A stretch of DNA of 64,000 nucleotides. Origin: Alcaligenaceae bacterium (lineage in GTDB: Bacteria > Pseudomonadota > Gammaproteobacteria > Burkholderiales > Burkholderiaceae_B). Positions 27,611-37,301 of the stretch are shown in pieces. The stretch is from contig JACCER010000020.1 of assembly GCA_013416445.1 (NCBI GenBank), positions 1 through 64,000 on the forward strand, in the 5' to 3' direction. A program made the translations under genes and the position numbers. Below the pieces are notes generated by a model. The model was not told the DNA's origin. It made no database searches and was given only the letters and a program-made list of their open reading frames with translations. Within the stretch, counting starts at the first letter, position 1. Each line of letters starts with the position of its first letter.

Positions 27611-28345
27611 ATGCGGGCCTTGCGCACCACCTTCGCATCGCATCGCCCGCAGCGCCCCGCGGGCGCGCCGCTTTCGCGGCAAACCGTTTGGCTGTTCGAC
27701 CTTGACAACACCCTGCACGATGCCTCCAAATCCATATTCAAGGCCATCAACGGGGCAATGACCAATGCCGTAGCCACCACCCTGAATATAGACATCGATG
27801 CCGCCAACGCCGTGCGCCGCGCCTACTGGAAACGCTACGGCGCCACGGTCATCGGCATGGCGCGCCACCACAACGTCAGCGCCCATACTTTTCTTGAACT
27901 CAGCCACGACTTCGACATTGCGCCGCTGGTGCATTCTGAAAATGGCCTGGCCCGCAAGCTGCAGCAACTGCCTGGGCGCAAAATACTACTTACCAATGCC
28001 CCACTGAAATATGCCCGCGAGGTAATGAAAACCTTGGGTATCCTGCCGCAATTCGAAGGCTTGTGGGCCATAGATCACATGGACATCCAGGGCCGCATGC
28101 GCCCCAAGCCTTCACTTGCCCTCATGAAGCAGATAGGGGCACGCTTGCGTGTCCCGACCAGCCAAATAGTGCTGGTGGAAGACACCCTGCGCAACCTCAA
28201 AAGCGCCCGCCAAGTTGGCATGCGCACCGTCCATGTCTTTCATCCCGGAACACCGTTTTCGTCGCTGCAAAACGGCCGGCCATCCTATGTGGATATTCGT
28301 GTAAATTCAATAGGCAAGCTGCTGGTGGGCCGCCAGCGGTGGTGA
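27611..28345 (+). CDS. HAD-superfamily pyrimidine 5'-nucleotidase-like hydrolase
   Basis: 244 residues from the ATG at 27611 (the frame opens earlier inside argB, which is rejected). HAD motif I is LFDLDNTLHD (about 27-36), motif II LLTNAPLKYAREV, motif III/IV KPSLALMKQIG and VLVEDTLRNLKSA. The pattern fits the TIGR01993/Sdt1-like branch, which dephosphorylates UMP/CMP or related phosphates. The argB-HAD order is common in betaproteobacteria. The 158 bases following it hold no gene or clear hairpin. Confidence 0.88.
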   Translation: MRALRTTFASHRPQRPAGAPLSRQTVWLFDLDNTLHDASKSIFKAINGAMTNAVATTLNIDIDAANAVRRAYWKRYGATVIGMARHHNVSAHTFLELSHDFDIAPLVHSENGLARKLQQLPGRKILLTNAPLKYAREVMKTLGILPQFEGLWAIDHMDIQGRMRPKPSLALMKQIGARLRVPTSQIVLVEDTLRNLKSARQVGMRTVHVFHPGTPFSSLQNGRPSYVDIRVNSIGKLLVGRQRW

Positions 28346-28503
28346 ATGGCGGCTGCCTGGGGCGTTTTTGATACCGTGTTTATATGACGGCGGCGCGGCG
28401 CGGTAATACACCAGCGCCTGCGCGTGCTGGCCAGCGCGGCTTAATACGGCACCTTGCAGGCGCGGTATGCGGCACAACATCTACAGCCTCTTGCAGTCAA
28501 GCT

Positions 28504-29298
28504 TTACTCTTGAGCATGCTTAAAAGCATATGATTTTTCGGATGATGCACCGCGACTGCTGCATACCGGGCAAGCAGGATCGCGCTTGAATCGCACTGTA
28601 TTCCACTGCATGCTCAGCGCATCCAGGCATAGCATGCGCCCCACCAAAGCTTCGCCCATGCCTGTTAGTACCTTGATGCCCTCGGCTGCCTGCGTGCTGC
28701 CTATGATACCTACCAGCGGCGCCAGCACGCCAGTCGTGGCGCAGCGCAGTTCTTCGACATCGTCGGCTTCGGGAAAAAGGCAGTGGTAGCAAGGCGCATC
28801 GGGCTGACGCATATCGAAGACACTGACCTGGCCCGCAAAACGTATTGCGGCTCCGGACACCAGCGGCTTGCGATGTGCTACACAAGCACGATTTACAGCA
28901 TGGCGGGTGGCGAAGTTATCGCAGCAATCCAGCACTAGATCAGCCAGCGCCACCTGCTCGGACAAGGCCTCGTCGTCAAGGCGGCGAACCAAGGCCTCGA
29001 CCCTGGCCTCGGGGTTCAATTGTGCCAGCATGGTTTTGCCCGACTCGGCCTTGGCCCAGCCGATGCGGTCGGTGGTATGCAAGATTTGCCGTTGCAGGTT
29101 ACCCAGTTCGACTTCGTCGTCGTCGGCCAGAACAATGTGCCCGACCCCTGACGAAGCCAGGTAAAAAGCAGCCGGCGAACCCAAACCGCCCGCCCCCACA
29201 ACAAGAACCCGGGCTGCCAGCAAGCGCTCTTGCGCCTGGATACCGAACTCGTCCAGTAAAATATGCCGGGCGTACCGTAACAGTTGCAAGTCGTCCAT
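28504..29298 (-). CDS. moeB: ThiF/MoeB-family adenylyltransferase
   Basis: 264-residue E1-like protein that adenylates the C-terminal Gly of a sulfur carrier (MoaD or ThiS). The N-terminal Arg-rich RYARHILLDEFG is followed by the ATP-binding GAGGLGSPAAFYLASSG, then DCCDNFATRHAVNRAC and the zinc pairs CYHC and CPVC. No rhodanese domain is fused. The ATG overlaps the stop of ctpA (TAATG), so expression is coupled to the protease gene, a linkage common in Burkholderiales though functionally unexplained. ThiF is an alternative name. Confidence 0.9.
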   Translation of the reverse strand: MDDLQLLRYARHILLDEFGIQAQERLLAARVLVVGAGGLGSPAAFYLASSGVGHIVLADDDEVELGNLQRQILHTTDRIGWAKAESGKTMLAQLNPEARVEALVRRLDDEALSEQVALADLVLDCCDNFATRHAVNRACVAHRKPLVSGAAIRFAGQVSVFDMRQPDAPCYHCLFPEADDVEELRCATTGVLAPLVGIIGSTQAAEGIKVLTGMGEALVGRMLCLDALSMQWNTVRFKRDPACPVCSSRGASSEKSYAFKHAQE

Positions 29299-30824
29299 TA
29301 TGGTGTCTTGATCAGGCCGCCTGGAGTAATGCGGTAATGCTCGACAATGGGCTTATTCACGTTTACCGGGCTTTTTTTTTCCGTTGTCGGCACTGCCTTG
29401 CTACCTGGTTTTACTACTGCCGGCGCAGCACTATCGGCCTTGGCCACCAGGCTGGGATCAGACTTTTTAACCGGCCGCCCTTCCAGAAAATTAATAGCCT
29501 GTTTCAACTGATAGTCGTCGGCGCCGCCAAACTCGAACATTTTCGGCTCGGCCTTGCCATCTTTGCTGTCGGACCCCCCGGCATCTTCTTCGGCGTCGGC
29601 AGCATTGACCAGATGCCGCTGCAGATCGACCTCGCGCGGCAGACGGAACAAATTGCCTTGCGCGGTATCGTCTACGGCGATGTCGGGTTCGACGCCAGTG
29701 ACTTGAATGGAACGGCCTGACGGCGTGTAGTAGCGTGCTGTGGTCAGCTTGATGCCGGTATCTTCGCTAAGCGGTAACACACTTTGCACCGAGCCCTTGC
29801 CGAAAGTGCGGTTGCCTATTACCTTCGCCCGTTTGTGATCCTGCAATGCGCCCGCCACGATCTCGGATGCCGAGGCCGAGCCCACGTTTACCAGCACCAC
29901 CATGGGCACTGTCTTGCTCCAGCCAGCCAGGCCGGACAGATAATCGGATGAACCACCGCCCCCTCCGGCAAAGCTGCGCATGTAGTCGCTCGGTTTGGCG
30001 TAGTATTCGCGGTTCGAAGACGGTACGCGGCCTTTGGTCGATACCACGAGCACCTCGGGCTTCAGGAAAGCCGATGACACGCCTATGGCGCTGTCGAGCA
30101 GGCCGCCTGGGTCATTGCGCAAGTCGAGGACCAGGGCTTTGGGAGGCGCCTTGGCACCCAGGGCTGTAAGTTGCGTAACCAGGTCAGACGCGGTGCGTTC
30201 CTGAAACTGGGCTATACGCACATAGGCGATGTTGTTGTCGAGCATTTTGCTGCGCACGCTACGCACCTTGATCAGGTCGCGCACGATATGCACGACCAGC
30301 GGCTTGTCGCGGCCCTGGCGCGCGATGGTCAGGACAATAGGCGTTTTAGGTTCGCCGCGCATCAGTTTGATGGCGTCATTCAGGGTCATGCCCTTGGTTG
30401 GCTTGCCGTCGATATGGGTGATGACGTCGCCGGCCAATATGCCGGCACGCGCGGCGGGCGTGTCTTCTATTGGCGAAATGACCTTGGGCATGCCATCTTC
30501 GCTGCCGATTTCTATGCCCAGCCCGCCGAAACCACCTTGTGTGATCGCTTCCATTTCCTTGAAGGCATCGGCATCAAGGTAAGTGGAGTGCGGGTCGAGT
30601 TCGCTGAACATGCCTTTGATGGCGTCACTGATCAGTTGCTCGTCGCCCACGGGTTCGACGTAGCTGCTTTTGATGGCCGCAAAAACATTGGCGAATTGCT
30701 GCAGTTCTTTAAGTGGCAGCGGGTCGCCGCGCTGGGCCGCCGCAGTAATACCCAGGCTGACCAATATGCCGCCCAGTGCGCCCACCACTACCAAACCAAA
30801 ACCGCCTAACCTGCGAGTGCTCAT
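29298..30824 (-). CDS. ctpA: S41-family C-terminal processing peptidase
   Basis: 508 residues from the ATG at 30824, which has AGGA six bases ahead; the longer frame is rejected. A signal/anchor (GFGLVVVGALGGILVSLGI) leads to the periplasm. The PDZ domain (about 95-175) contains GGFGGLGIEIG and ARAGILAGDVITHIDG; the catalytic serine is in GSASASEIVAGALQ and the lysine in TFGKGSVQ. The C-terminus carries a Lys/Pro/Ala-rich extension. Ctp proteases trim C-termini of envelope proteins and penicillin-binding proteins or degrade murein hydrolases, consistent with the upstream EnvC homologue. Confidence 0.94.
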   Translation of the reverse strand: MSTRRLGGFGLVVVGALGGILVSLGITAAAQRGDPLPLKELQQFANVFAAIKSSYVEPVGDEQLISDAIKGMFSELDPHSTYLDADAFKEMEAITQGGFGGLGIEIGSEDGMPKVISPIEDTPAARAGILAGDVITHIDGKPTKGMTLNDAIKLMRGEPKTPIVLTIARQGRDKPLVVHIVRDLIKVRSVRSKMLDNNIAYVRIAQFQERTASDLVTQLTALGAKAPPKALVLDLRNDPGGLLDSAIGVSSAFLKPEVLVVSTKGRVPSSNREYYAKPSDYMRSFAGGGGGSSDYLSGLAGWSKTVPMVVLVNVGSASASEIVAGALQDHKRAKVIGNRTFGKGSVQSVLPLSEDTGIKLTTARYYTPSGRSIQVTGVEPDIAVDDTAQGNLFRLPREVDLQRHLVNAADAEEDAGGSDSKDGKAEPKMFEFGGADDYQLKQAINFLEGRPVKKSDPSLVAKADSAAPAVVKPGSKAVPTTEKKSPVNVNKPIVEHYRITPGGLIKTP

Positions 30825-30873
30825 GCACATTCCTGAAATAATTAAATTTATCTGGTCTTTTGCCAAGGCCTAT

Positions 30874-30903
30874 GTCGGATTACGCGCTGCGCGCTAATCC
30901 GAC
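30874..30903. repeat. REP-like palindromic repeat, copy E
   Basis: A perfect 30-bp copy: arms GTCGGATTA and TAATCCGAC around CGCGCTGCGCGC, located between the envC stop and the ctpA start on the same strand. Confidence 0.85.
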
Positions 30904-30935
30904 AATTCACCACCACCAAACAAATAGTACATAAA

Positions 30936-32402
30936 TTACTGCCGTAACCAAAGCAAAGGATTCACGGGCGTACCCTGATGACGGATTTCAAAGTACAAGC
31001 CCGAGTCTACCTGACCACCCGTTGCCCCTACCGTTGCAATGATATCGCCCGCCTCAACCACATCGCCCACCCGCTTCAACAGGCTTTGGTTATAGGCATA
31101 CACACTAAGGTATTTGGCTCCGTGATCGACAATGACTATGTTGCCAAAACCGCTTAACCAACTGGCGTACACCACCCGGCCCGGCGCGATTACATGCACT
31201 TTGGTCCCTTCTGGCGAACGCAGCACTATGCCGCGCCATAATCCGCCTTCGGGTCGTTCGGCGCCAAAACGCCCCAATACATCACCACGCACCGGATACG
31301 GAGCCCCTTTTTTCAGACCTGTGAAACCTCCGGTGGGCGCCAAGCGCGACGAACCACCAACCGCCGCCTGGCCTTTCGCTGGCTCGGTTTCAACTGTTTC
31401 CGGGGGAGCGGGACGCGCAGCAGCACGCTCGGCGGCACGCGCCTGAGCCCTTGCCTCTTCGACCTGCAGCCTGGCCTGCTCTGCGTCCTTTTCATTTTTC
31501 CGGCGTTGGGCGCGCTCTTGGGCAAGCAGTGCTTCCTGCTCGGCCTTGCGCGCTGCCGCACGTTCACGTTCCAGGGCCTGGCGCCTTTCCAGTGCGGCCT
31601 GCCTGGCCAATTCAGCTTTGCGGGCGGCTTCCGCCTTGCGCTTGGCTTCTGCGATGCGAGCTTCTTCTGCTTGCTTGGCTATGGCCTTGTCCAGATCGAC
31701 AACCAGGTCACCCAGACGTTTGTCGTTATGCTCGAGGCGTTGCGCCTGGCCCCGCTGCTCGGCCAGCAAGCCATCTACGCGCTCCAGCACTTTTTGACGT
31801 TCAGCCTTTTGCTCTTCAAGCTGCTTTTTTTGCGCCGTGGTGTCTTGTGCAAGCTGGACCAATTCTTTTTTGTTGGCCTCGAAGCGATGCTGCAACGCGG
31901 CCAAGCGGTCAAGTGCGCGCCGAACGCCCCGCACTGCGTTGGCCTGTGCTTGCGAGATATAACCCAGGTAGCTCAGGTCTCGCCCAATGACCCGCGGATC
32001 ATCGCCCGACAATAGCGCCGTCCAGGGCGACAGGCCGCTGGCATACTGGGCGCGCAACTGATCGCCAAGCTCTTGCTGACGCTGGCTCAGTTGCTTTTTT
32101 TGCTTGGCGATTTGACCATCAAGTTCTTTTAATTCGTGCTCGGCTTTGTGCTGGCGCGCGGCAAGTTCGGCCAGTTGCAAGTTGATGGACGAAATAGCCG
32201 ACTCAGAGGCTTTCAAGCCCTGCGCTGCATCGCGTCGCGACGATTCCTGGCTGTCTATCTGTTTTTGCAGGACTTGAATGCGCTCGCGCAATTCGTTGCG
32301 CTGCTGCCTGGCATCAGCCTGCCGTTGAGCCAGCGTAGGCTCGGCCCCCCAGGACAGGCTGGTCGACAGGGCCAGCACCGCAAAACCGAGCGCACACCGC
32401 AT
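30936..32402 (-). CDS. envC: murein hydrolase activator, EnvC type
   Basis: 488 residues. A cleavable signal peptide (ends about residue 20, SWGAE) precedes two long coiled-coil blocks (about 22-260) very rich in Gln, Glu, Lys and Ala, then a low-complexity Glu/Ala/Arg linker and a C-terminal LytM/M23 domain (about 375-488). The domain is degenerate: the HxH zinc motif reads GLYFEIRH, so it is an amidase activator rather than a peptidase, as in E. coli EnvC. It lies eight bases after gpmA and upstream of ctpA, the same order as in E. coli and many betaproteobacteria. Confidence 0.92.
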   Translation of the reverse strand: MRCALGFAVLALSTSLSWGAEPTLAQRQADARQQRNELRERIQVLQKQIDSQESSRRDAAQGLKASESAISSINLQLAELAARQHKAEHELKELDGQIAKQKKQLSQRQQELGDQLRAQYASGLSPWTALLSGDDPRVIGRDLSYLGYISQAQANAVRGVRRALDRLAALQHRFEANKKELVQLAQDTTAQKKQLEEQKAERQKVLERVDGLLAEQRGQAQRLEHNDKRLGDLVVDLDKAIAKQAEEARIAEAKRKAEAARKAELARQAALERRQALERERAAARKAEQEALLAQERAQRRKNEKDAEQARLQVEEARAQARAAERAAARPAPPETVETEPAKGQAAVGGSSRLAPTGGFTGLKKGAPYPVRGDVLGRFGAERPEGGLWRGIVLRSPEGTKVHVIAPGRVVYASWLSGFGNIVIVDHGAKYLSVYAYNQSLLKRVGDVVEAGDIIATVGATGGQVDSGLYFEIRHQGTPVNPLLWLRQ

Positions 32403-32410
32403 GCTATTTC

Positions 32411-33157
32411 CTAAGCGCTTTTACCCTGATTGGCCACGGCAGCCATGGCCGCTTCGATTTGTGCCGTATCGCCCAGATAATAATTGCGTATCGGGCGCAA
32501 GTCTTCGTCGAGTTCGTAGACCAGAGGCTGGCCGGTGGGGATATTCATGTGCACGATATCTTCATCAGAGATGCCGTCAAGGTACTTGACCAGCGCACGC
32601 AAGCTGTTGCCATGTGCTGATATCAGGACGCGGCGCCCGGCGCGTATGGCTGGCGCAATGGACTCATTCCAGAATGGCAAGACTCTGTCCACGGTATCGG
32701 CCAGGCATTCGGTGGCGGGGAGCTTGTCGGGTGCAATCTTGGCGTAGCGGCGATCAAAGCGTGGATGACGCTCGTCGTCGGCCGCGAGCGGATTGGGGGC
32801 GATGGCGTAGGCCCGGCGCCATATCAACACCTGCTCCTCGCCAAATTTCTTGGCGGTTTCAGCTTTATTCAAGCCTTGCAAGGCGCCATAATGACGTTCG
32901 TTCAGGCGCCAGCTGAGGCCGATGGGCGTATACATGGCGTCCATTGCATCAAGCGCGATCCAGAGCGTACGTATGGCGCGCGTAAGAACCGATGAATAGG
33001 CCAGATCAAATTCAAAACCCTTTTCTTTCAGCAGTTCACCTGCCTGCCTGGCCTGCTCGCGTCCGGTGTCGGTCAGGTCGACATCGGTCCAGCCAGTGAA
33101 ACGGTTTTCGAGGTTCCACTGGCTTTCGCCATGGCGCATCAGAACAAGTTTATACAT
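32411..33157 (-). CDS. gpmA: 2,3-bisphosphoglycerate-dependent phosphoglycerate mutase
   Basis: 248-residue glycolytic enzyme interconverting 3- and 2-phosphoglycerate. The phosphohistidine motif [10 protein letters not shown] is at 7-16, followed by [25 protein letters not shown] and the second histidine in [14 protein letters not shown]. It heads the gpmA-envC-ctpA-moeB run and is divergent from yibN. Confidence 0.96.
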   Translation of the reverse strand: MYKLVLMRHGESQWNLENRFTGWTDVDLTDTGREQARQAGELLKEKGFEFDLAYSSVLTRAIRTLWIALDAMDAMYTPIGLSWRLNERHYGALQGLNKAETAKKFGEEQVLIWRRAYAIAPNPLAADDERHPRFDRRYAKIAPDKLPATECLADTVDRVLPFWNESIAPAIRAGRRVLISAHGNSLRALVKYLDGISDEDIVHMNIPTGQPLVYELDEDLRPIRNYYLGDTAQIEAAMAAVANQGKSA

Positions 33158-33247
33158 GATAAAAAAACACCTAAAAGTTGAAAATCGCCGTCCATTTTAT
33201 AATCGTCTGATTCTGCTCTTTTTCCAAGGGCATATTCGGGATATATC

Positions 33248-33658
33248 GTGGACTTTTTTCTTGATCAGAACAACCTACTCATTGTATTTGTAGCTATTGC
33301 TTCAGCCGTCATGCTATTGCTGCCCAACATGCTGAAAGGCGGCGGCAAAACGGTTAGTGTGCCAGAGGCCGTCCAACTGGCCAACCAGAAAGACGGCATA
33401 TTTCTGGATATACGCAGTCATGAATCATTCAAGACTGGAAGCATACCGCAGGCGCGCAACTTGCCGTCGGCCGATCTGGCTTCTAAACTGGCTTCACTGC
33501 CTAAAAACAAACCCATTATCGTCGTCTGCGAAAAAGGAATCGAATCGACTCGCGTAGCCGGTTCACTGCGTAAGCAAGGCTATGACGAAGCCGTCAGCCT
33601 GGCAGGCGGCCTTCAAGGCTGGCTCAAAGACGGCATGCCGCTGTCTAAAAAACCCTGA
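33248..33658 (+). CDS. membrane-anchored rhodanese-like protein (YibN type)
   Basis: 136 residues with a GTG start. An N-terminal membrane segment (about 10-28) is followed by a single rhodanese domain with the putative active cysteine in VVCEKGIES. A perfect -10 hexamer TATAAT is present at 33198-33203. The order yibN-grxC-secB-gpsA is the one seen in gammaproteobacteria and strongly supports the assignment. E. coli YibN has been linked to membrane-protein biogenesis; sulfur-transfer activity is not certain. Confidence 0.9.
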   Translation: MDFFLDQNNLLIVFVAIASAVMLLLPNMLKGGGKTVSVPEAVQLANQKDGIFLDIRSHESFKTGSIPQARNLPSADLASKLASLPKNKPIIVVCEKGIESTRVAGSLRKQGYDEAVSLAGGLQGWLKDGMPLSKKP

Positions 33659-33685
33659 CTCTCTTTTGCTCACTTAGGAATCTTG

Positions 33686-33943
33686 ATGTCAACCGTAACT
33701 ATGTACAGCACCGCTGTGTGCCCATACTGCGTTCGGGCCGAAATGCTGCTCAAGCAGCGCGGCGTAACCGAAATCGAAAAAGTCCGTATCGACCTTCAAC
33801 CCGAACAGCACGCCATCATGATGGAACGCACGGGCCGGCGCACGGTACCGCAAATCTTTATTGGCGACACTTATGTGGGCGGCTACGATGACCTTGCCGC
33901 ACTAGACCGCGCCAATGGCCTGACCCCGCTGCTCACTGCCTGA
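33686..33943 (+). CDS. grxC: glutaredoxin 3
   Basis: 85 residues from the ATG at 33686, preceded by AGGAA at five bases; an in-frame TTG one codon earlier is ignored. Dithiol motif CPYC, cis-Pro in [18 protein letters not shown]. Reduces disulfides and glutathionylated proteins in the cytoplasm. Second gene of the yibN-grxC-secB-gpsA run. Confidence 0.95.
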   Translation: MSTVTMYSTAVCPYCVRAEMLLKQRGVTEIEKVRIDLQPEQHAIMMERTGRRTVPQIFIGDTYVGGYDDLAALDRANGLTPLLTA

Positions 33944-33983
33944 TCCAGGCATTTCGCTTACCCCCCCTTTTCCAGGAAACACC

Positions 33984-34505
33984 ATGGCCGAACAGAATCA
34001 AAACAGCCAAGAAACCCAAGAATCCCAAGACCCCAGCTTCAGTCTGCAGCGCACGTACGTGAAAGACCTGTCGCTGGAAATGCCCAACGCACCCCAGATA
34101 TTCCTAGAGCAAGAAGGCCCCACAGTCGAAGTCTCCATCAATGTGGGCGGCCAGCGTCTGGCTGAAACCGTTTACGAAGCCAGTGTTACCGCCACCGTTA
34201 CCACGCGTATCGGCGACAAGGTATTGTATCTGGTCGAAGCGACCCAGGCCGGCATTTTCGAAGCCGCCAATATTCCCGCCGACCAGCTCGATCCGCTTAT
34301 CGGCATAGTCTGCCCCACCATGCTTTACCCTTACCTGCGCGCCAATGTGGCCGATGCCATCAACCGCACCTCGCTGCCCCCGCTACACCTGGCTGAAGTC
34401 AATTTCCAGGGTCTGTACGAACAACGCATGGCGCAATTGGCCCAGGAACAAGAAGGGAAAGAAGAGTCCGGCCTTATCCTGCCTCCGGGCGCAACCCGCC
34501 AATAA
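33984..34505 (+). CDS. secB: protein-export chaperone SecB
   Basis: 173-residue tetrameric chaperone that keeps preproteins unfolded and delivers them to SecA. The core begins at [19 protein letters not shown] and includes EATQAGIF and the [18 protein letters not shown] segment, both highly typical, with [13 protein letters not shown] near the C-terminus. The N-terminus is Gln/Glu/Ser-rich. AGGA precedes the ATG. Fourteen bases separate it from gpsA. Confidence 0.97.
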   Translation: MAEQNQNSQETQESQDPSFSLQRTYVKDLSLEMPNAPQIFLEQEGPTVEVSINVGGQRLAETVYEASVTATVTTRIGDKVLYLVEATQAGIFEAANIPADQLDPLIGIVCPTMLYPYLRANVADAINRTSLPPLHLAEVNFQGLYEQRMAQLAQEQEGKEESGLILPPGATRQ

Positions 34506-34518
34506 AGGGCGGCACCCC

Positions 34519-35568
34519 ATGAGCGCCCACACCCAGCGCATCCGGGTAGCCGTGCTTGGCGCCGGGAGCTTTGGAACGGCGCTTGCGGCATTGGCCAGCT
34601 CGCAGGCCGACACGCTGCTGTGGGCGCGCGACCCCGAAGTCGCACGCCTGCTTCAGCACCAGCACCGTAACCCACGCTACTTGCCCGATATCAAGCTGCC
34701 AGCCGCCTTGCGCGCCACTGCCAGTTTCCAACAGGCCATGGACCACGTCTGCGCCTCTCAGGCCGGGCCGGGTCTAATCATCTTGGGCGTGCCGGTGGCC
34801 GGCTTGGCCGACGCCTGCCAGCAAGTCGCCGCGGCGTTAACACCAGGCCACAACCCACAACTAAGCATAATCTGGGTCTGCAAGGGTTTTCAGCACGAAA
34901 CTGGTCTGTTGCCACATCAAATAGCTCAAGCTGCCCTGGCCGAACGACCCGATGTCGGCCTGGGTGTATTGTCAGGCCCCTCATTTGCCCTGGAAATCGC
35001 CCAAGGGCTGCCAGTGGCGCTTACCCTGGCCACCCATCACAAGACCACCACCAGCGCCGTCCTGGCCGCGTTACACGGCACTAACGCACGCATTTACACC
35101 AGCACCGACATCATTGGCGTTGAAGTCGGCGGCGCCCTGAAAAATATCATGGCAATCGCCTGCGGCATTTCCGATGGCCTGGGGCTGGGCACCAATGCCC
35201 GCGCCGCACTGATCACCCGCGGGCTGGCCGAAATCCAAAGGCTAGGCCTGGCGCTGGGCGGGCAGGCGGAAACCTTCACAGGCCTTACTGGCTTGGGCGA
35301 CCTGGTGCTTACTGCCACTGGCGCCTTGTCACGCAACCGCCAGGTCGGGCTGGCAATAGGGCAAGGCCAGCCCCTGAAACAAATACTGGCAAGCGGCATG
35401 ACAGCCGAGGGCGTACGCTGCGCACGCGCGGCACTGGCGCTTGGTCTCGAACACAATATCGATTTGCCAATTACAGCCGCTGTCTGTCAGGTGCTATTCG
35501 ATGGCCTTGCCCCCAGCCAGGCGGTAGCCAGCCTGCTGGCGCGCGAGGCACGTGCCGAAGCCCCATGA
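34519..35568 (+). CDS. gpsA: glycerol-3-phosphate dehydrogenase (NAD(P)+)
   Basis: 349 residues from the ATG at 34519; the longer frame would overlap secB. GpsA reduces dihydroxyacetone phosphate to sn-glycerol-3-phosphate for phospholipid synthesis. The Rossmann motif is [12 protein letters not shown], the substrate-binding signature [21 protein letters not shown], and the Lys in WVCKGF is conserved. It closes the yibN-grxC-secB-gpsA operon. The following 183 bases hold only repeat copy F. Confidence 0.95.
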   Translation: MSAHTQRIRVAVLGAGSFGTALAALASSQADTLLWARDPEVARLLQHQHRNPRYLPDIKLPAALRATASFQQAMDHVCASQAGPGLIILGVPVAGLADACQQVAAALTPGHNPQLSIIWVCKGFQHETGLLPHQIAQAALAERPDVGLGVLSGPSFALEIAQGLPVALTLATHHKTTTSAVLAALHGTNARIYTSTDIIGVEVGGALKNIMAIACGISDGLGLGTNARAALITRGLAEIQRLGLALGGQAETFTGLTGLGDLVLTATGALSRNRQVGLAIGQGQPLKQILASGMTAEGVRCARAALALGLEHNIDLPITAAVCQVLFDGLAPSQAVASLLAREARAEAP

Positions 35569-35616
35569 AAGCAGGCAGAATGTAAATGCTTATTGCACAA
35601 GAGTAATGCGATAGAT

Positions 35617-35669
35617 GTCGGATTACGCCACAAACATGTAGGTCGGATTAGCCAAAGGCGTAATCCGAC
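35617..35669. repeat. REP-like palindromic repeat, tandem one-and-a-half copy F
   Basis: A left half (GTCGGATTACGCC, 35617-35629) followed by ATGTAG and a complete copy with arms GTCGGATTA (35642-35650) and TAATCCGAC (35661-35669). Located after the gpsA stop and before a Bug gene. Confidence 0.82.
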
Positions 35670-35751
35670 AAAACAAGGTCTCAAAAGCAAGCAAGGTCCG
35701 TAGCTCACCAAAACAACACTCACAGGATTTTCAGTTTAACCAGGTATATTT

Positions 35752-36753
35752 ATGAAAAATTTCTCTGCCCTACGTCGCAAACTACAGTTATCCGCCCTTG
35801 GCCTGGCTGCAATCGGCACTGTTGCGTTTACCATGCCTGCGCTTGCCGATTCCTGGCCTAGCCGGCCCATACAACTGGTCGTGCCTTTCCCGGCCGGCTC
35901 GTCGCCCGACACGCTTGCGCGCGCACTTGCCGAGCCGCTGGCCAAAGACCTGGGCCAACCTGTTGTGGTGGAAAACAAGCCCGGAGCGGGTGGCAACATT
36001 GGCACTCGCTACGCCAGCAAAGCCAAGCCCGACGGCTATACCTTGCTGCTGACCATCAATGGTCCCATGGTTACCGCACCCACCCTGTACAAGAAAACAC
36101 TGGGCTACGACCCCCTGACCGACCTTGATCCCATCAGCCTGGTCGGCACCAGTCCGAACATATTGGTCGTGCCTGCAAGCTCACCAGCCAAAAACCTGCA
36201 AGACTTCATCAAGCTGGCCAAGGATAAGCCCGGCGCGTTGAACTATGGCACGGTAGGCCCGGGCAGTTCGTCGCATCTAGGCATGGCAATGCTTGAACAC
36301 CAGGCCGGCATCAAGCTGCAACAAATTCCGTACACTGGCTTCCCGCAAATCATCACGTCCATCATTGCCGGCGATATCCAGGCGGGCTTCATGGTGCCGG
36401 GCGTGGCCATGCCTCAAGTCAATGCAGGAAAGGTTCGCGTGCTGGCCATCACCAGCCTGCAAGACAGCGATGTACTGCCTGGCCTGCCCACAGTGGCATC
36501 CTTGGGTTATCCCGGGTTTGAATCCATTTCCTGGGATGCCATTTTCGTGCCTGCGGGGACGCCAGCCGATATCACCGCACGCCTGAACAAGTCGATTACC
36601 GCCATCCTGGCCTTGCCCGACGTCAAACAGAAAATGGAAGCGCTGTATTTCACGCCTGTGCCCTCTACACCGGCCGAACTGACCAGCATGGTCAAAGCCG
36701 AGAAACAGCGCTGGGATGAAGTGATCGACCGTTTGGGGTTGTCGCTGGATTAA
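35752..36753 (+). CDS. Bug-family extracytoplasmic receptor
   Basis: 333-residue Bug/TctC-type periplasmic binding protein with a cleavable signal peptide ending PALAD. Family motifs [51 protein letters not shown] and DGYTLLLTINGPM are clear, together with LNYGTVGPGSSSHLG. Bug receptors bind small carboxylates or amino acids. No TctA/B membrane genes adjoin it, the normal situation for the amplified Bug family in Alcaligenaceae, so the permease would be encoded elsewhere or the protein acts as a sensor. Likely monocistronic. Confidence 0.9.
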   Translation: MKNFSALRRKLQLSALGLAAIGTVAFTMPALADSWPSRPIQLVVPFPAGSSPDTLARALAEPLAKDLGQPVVVENKPGAGGNIGTRYASKAKPDGYTLLLTINGPMVTAPTLYKKTLGYDPLTDLDPISLVGTSPNILVVPASSPAKNLQDFIKLAKDKPGALNYGTVGPGSSSHLGMAMLEHQAGIKLQQIPYTGFPQIITSIIAGDIQAGFMVPGVAMPQVNAGKVRVLAITSLQDSDVLPGLPTVASLGYPGFESISWDAIFVPAGTPADITARLNKSITAILALPDVKQKMEALYFTPVPSTPAELTSMVKAEKQRWDEVIDRLGLSLD

Positions 36754-36767
36754 TCGCAGTACCGGGG

Positions 36768-37238
36768 TTATACGCTCCCCGCATACCCCGCCTGCCGCCA
36801 GGCTTCATATATCGTCACCGCAACAGCGTTGGACAAATTCAGGCTGCGTTGCCCAGGCATCATGGGCAAGCGCAGGCGTTGCTCGGGCGGGAACAGGCTT
36901 ATTTGCTCCGGCGTCATCCCGGCGGTTTCGCGGCCAAATACAAAAACGTCGCCGGGTGCAAAAGCGGTCAGCCCTATCAATTGAGTGCTTTTGGTGCTAA
37001 GCGCAAAACGACGCTGGGGATCGCCGCCTATGCTGGCCAAGGCTAGCTCCAGGCTGTCATGCACTTGCATGTTGGCCCATTCGTGGTAATCCAGCCCGGC
37101 GCGTTTAAGCCGGGCATCGTCCAGCTCAAACCCTAGCGGCCTCACCAGATGCAGGGTGGATCCGCTGTTGGCGGCCAGGCGAATGACATTACCGGTATTG
37201 GGAGGTATTTCGGGTGATACTAAAACAATATGGAACAT
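36768..37238 (-). CDS. trmL: tRNA (cytidine/uridine-34-2'-O)-methyltransferase
   Basis: SPOUT-class RNA methyltransferase of 156 residues from the ATG at 37238 (MFHIVLVSP, the usual N-terminus). Motifs: [27 protein letters not shown] (motif 2) and the knot sequence [24 protein letters not shown]. TrmL methylates the wobble ribose of tRNA-Leu isoacceptors. Convergent with the Bug gene, followed upstream by comF on the same strand. Confidence 0.94.
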   Translation of the reverse strand: MFHIVLVSPEIPPNTGNVIRLAANSGSTLHLVRPLGFELDDARLKRAGLDYHEWANMQVHDSLELALASIGGDPQRRFALSTKSTQLIGLTAFAPGDVFVFGRETAGMTPEQISLFPPEQRLRLPMMPGQRSLNLSNAVAVTIYEAWRQAGYAGSV

Positions 37239-37301
37239 CGGACGAATTCCGTTCAAGACTATCAGGCTCAGCCGGCCAAATACCAGCTTGCAGCGCCCAA
37301 T

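Noticed and set aside
30936-32402. EnvC homologue as an active M23 metallopeptidase
   Set aside because: The HxH zinc motif is replaced (GLYFEIRH), as in amidase activators.
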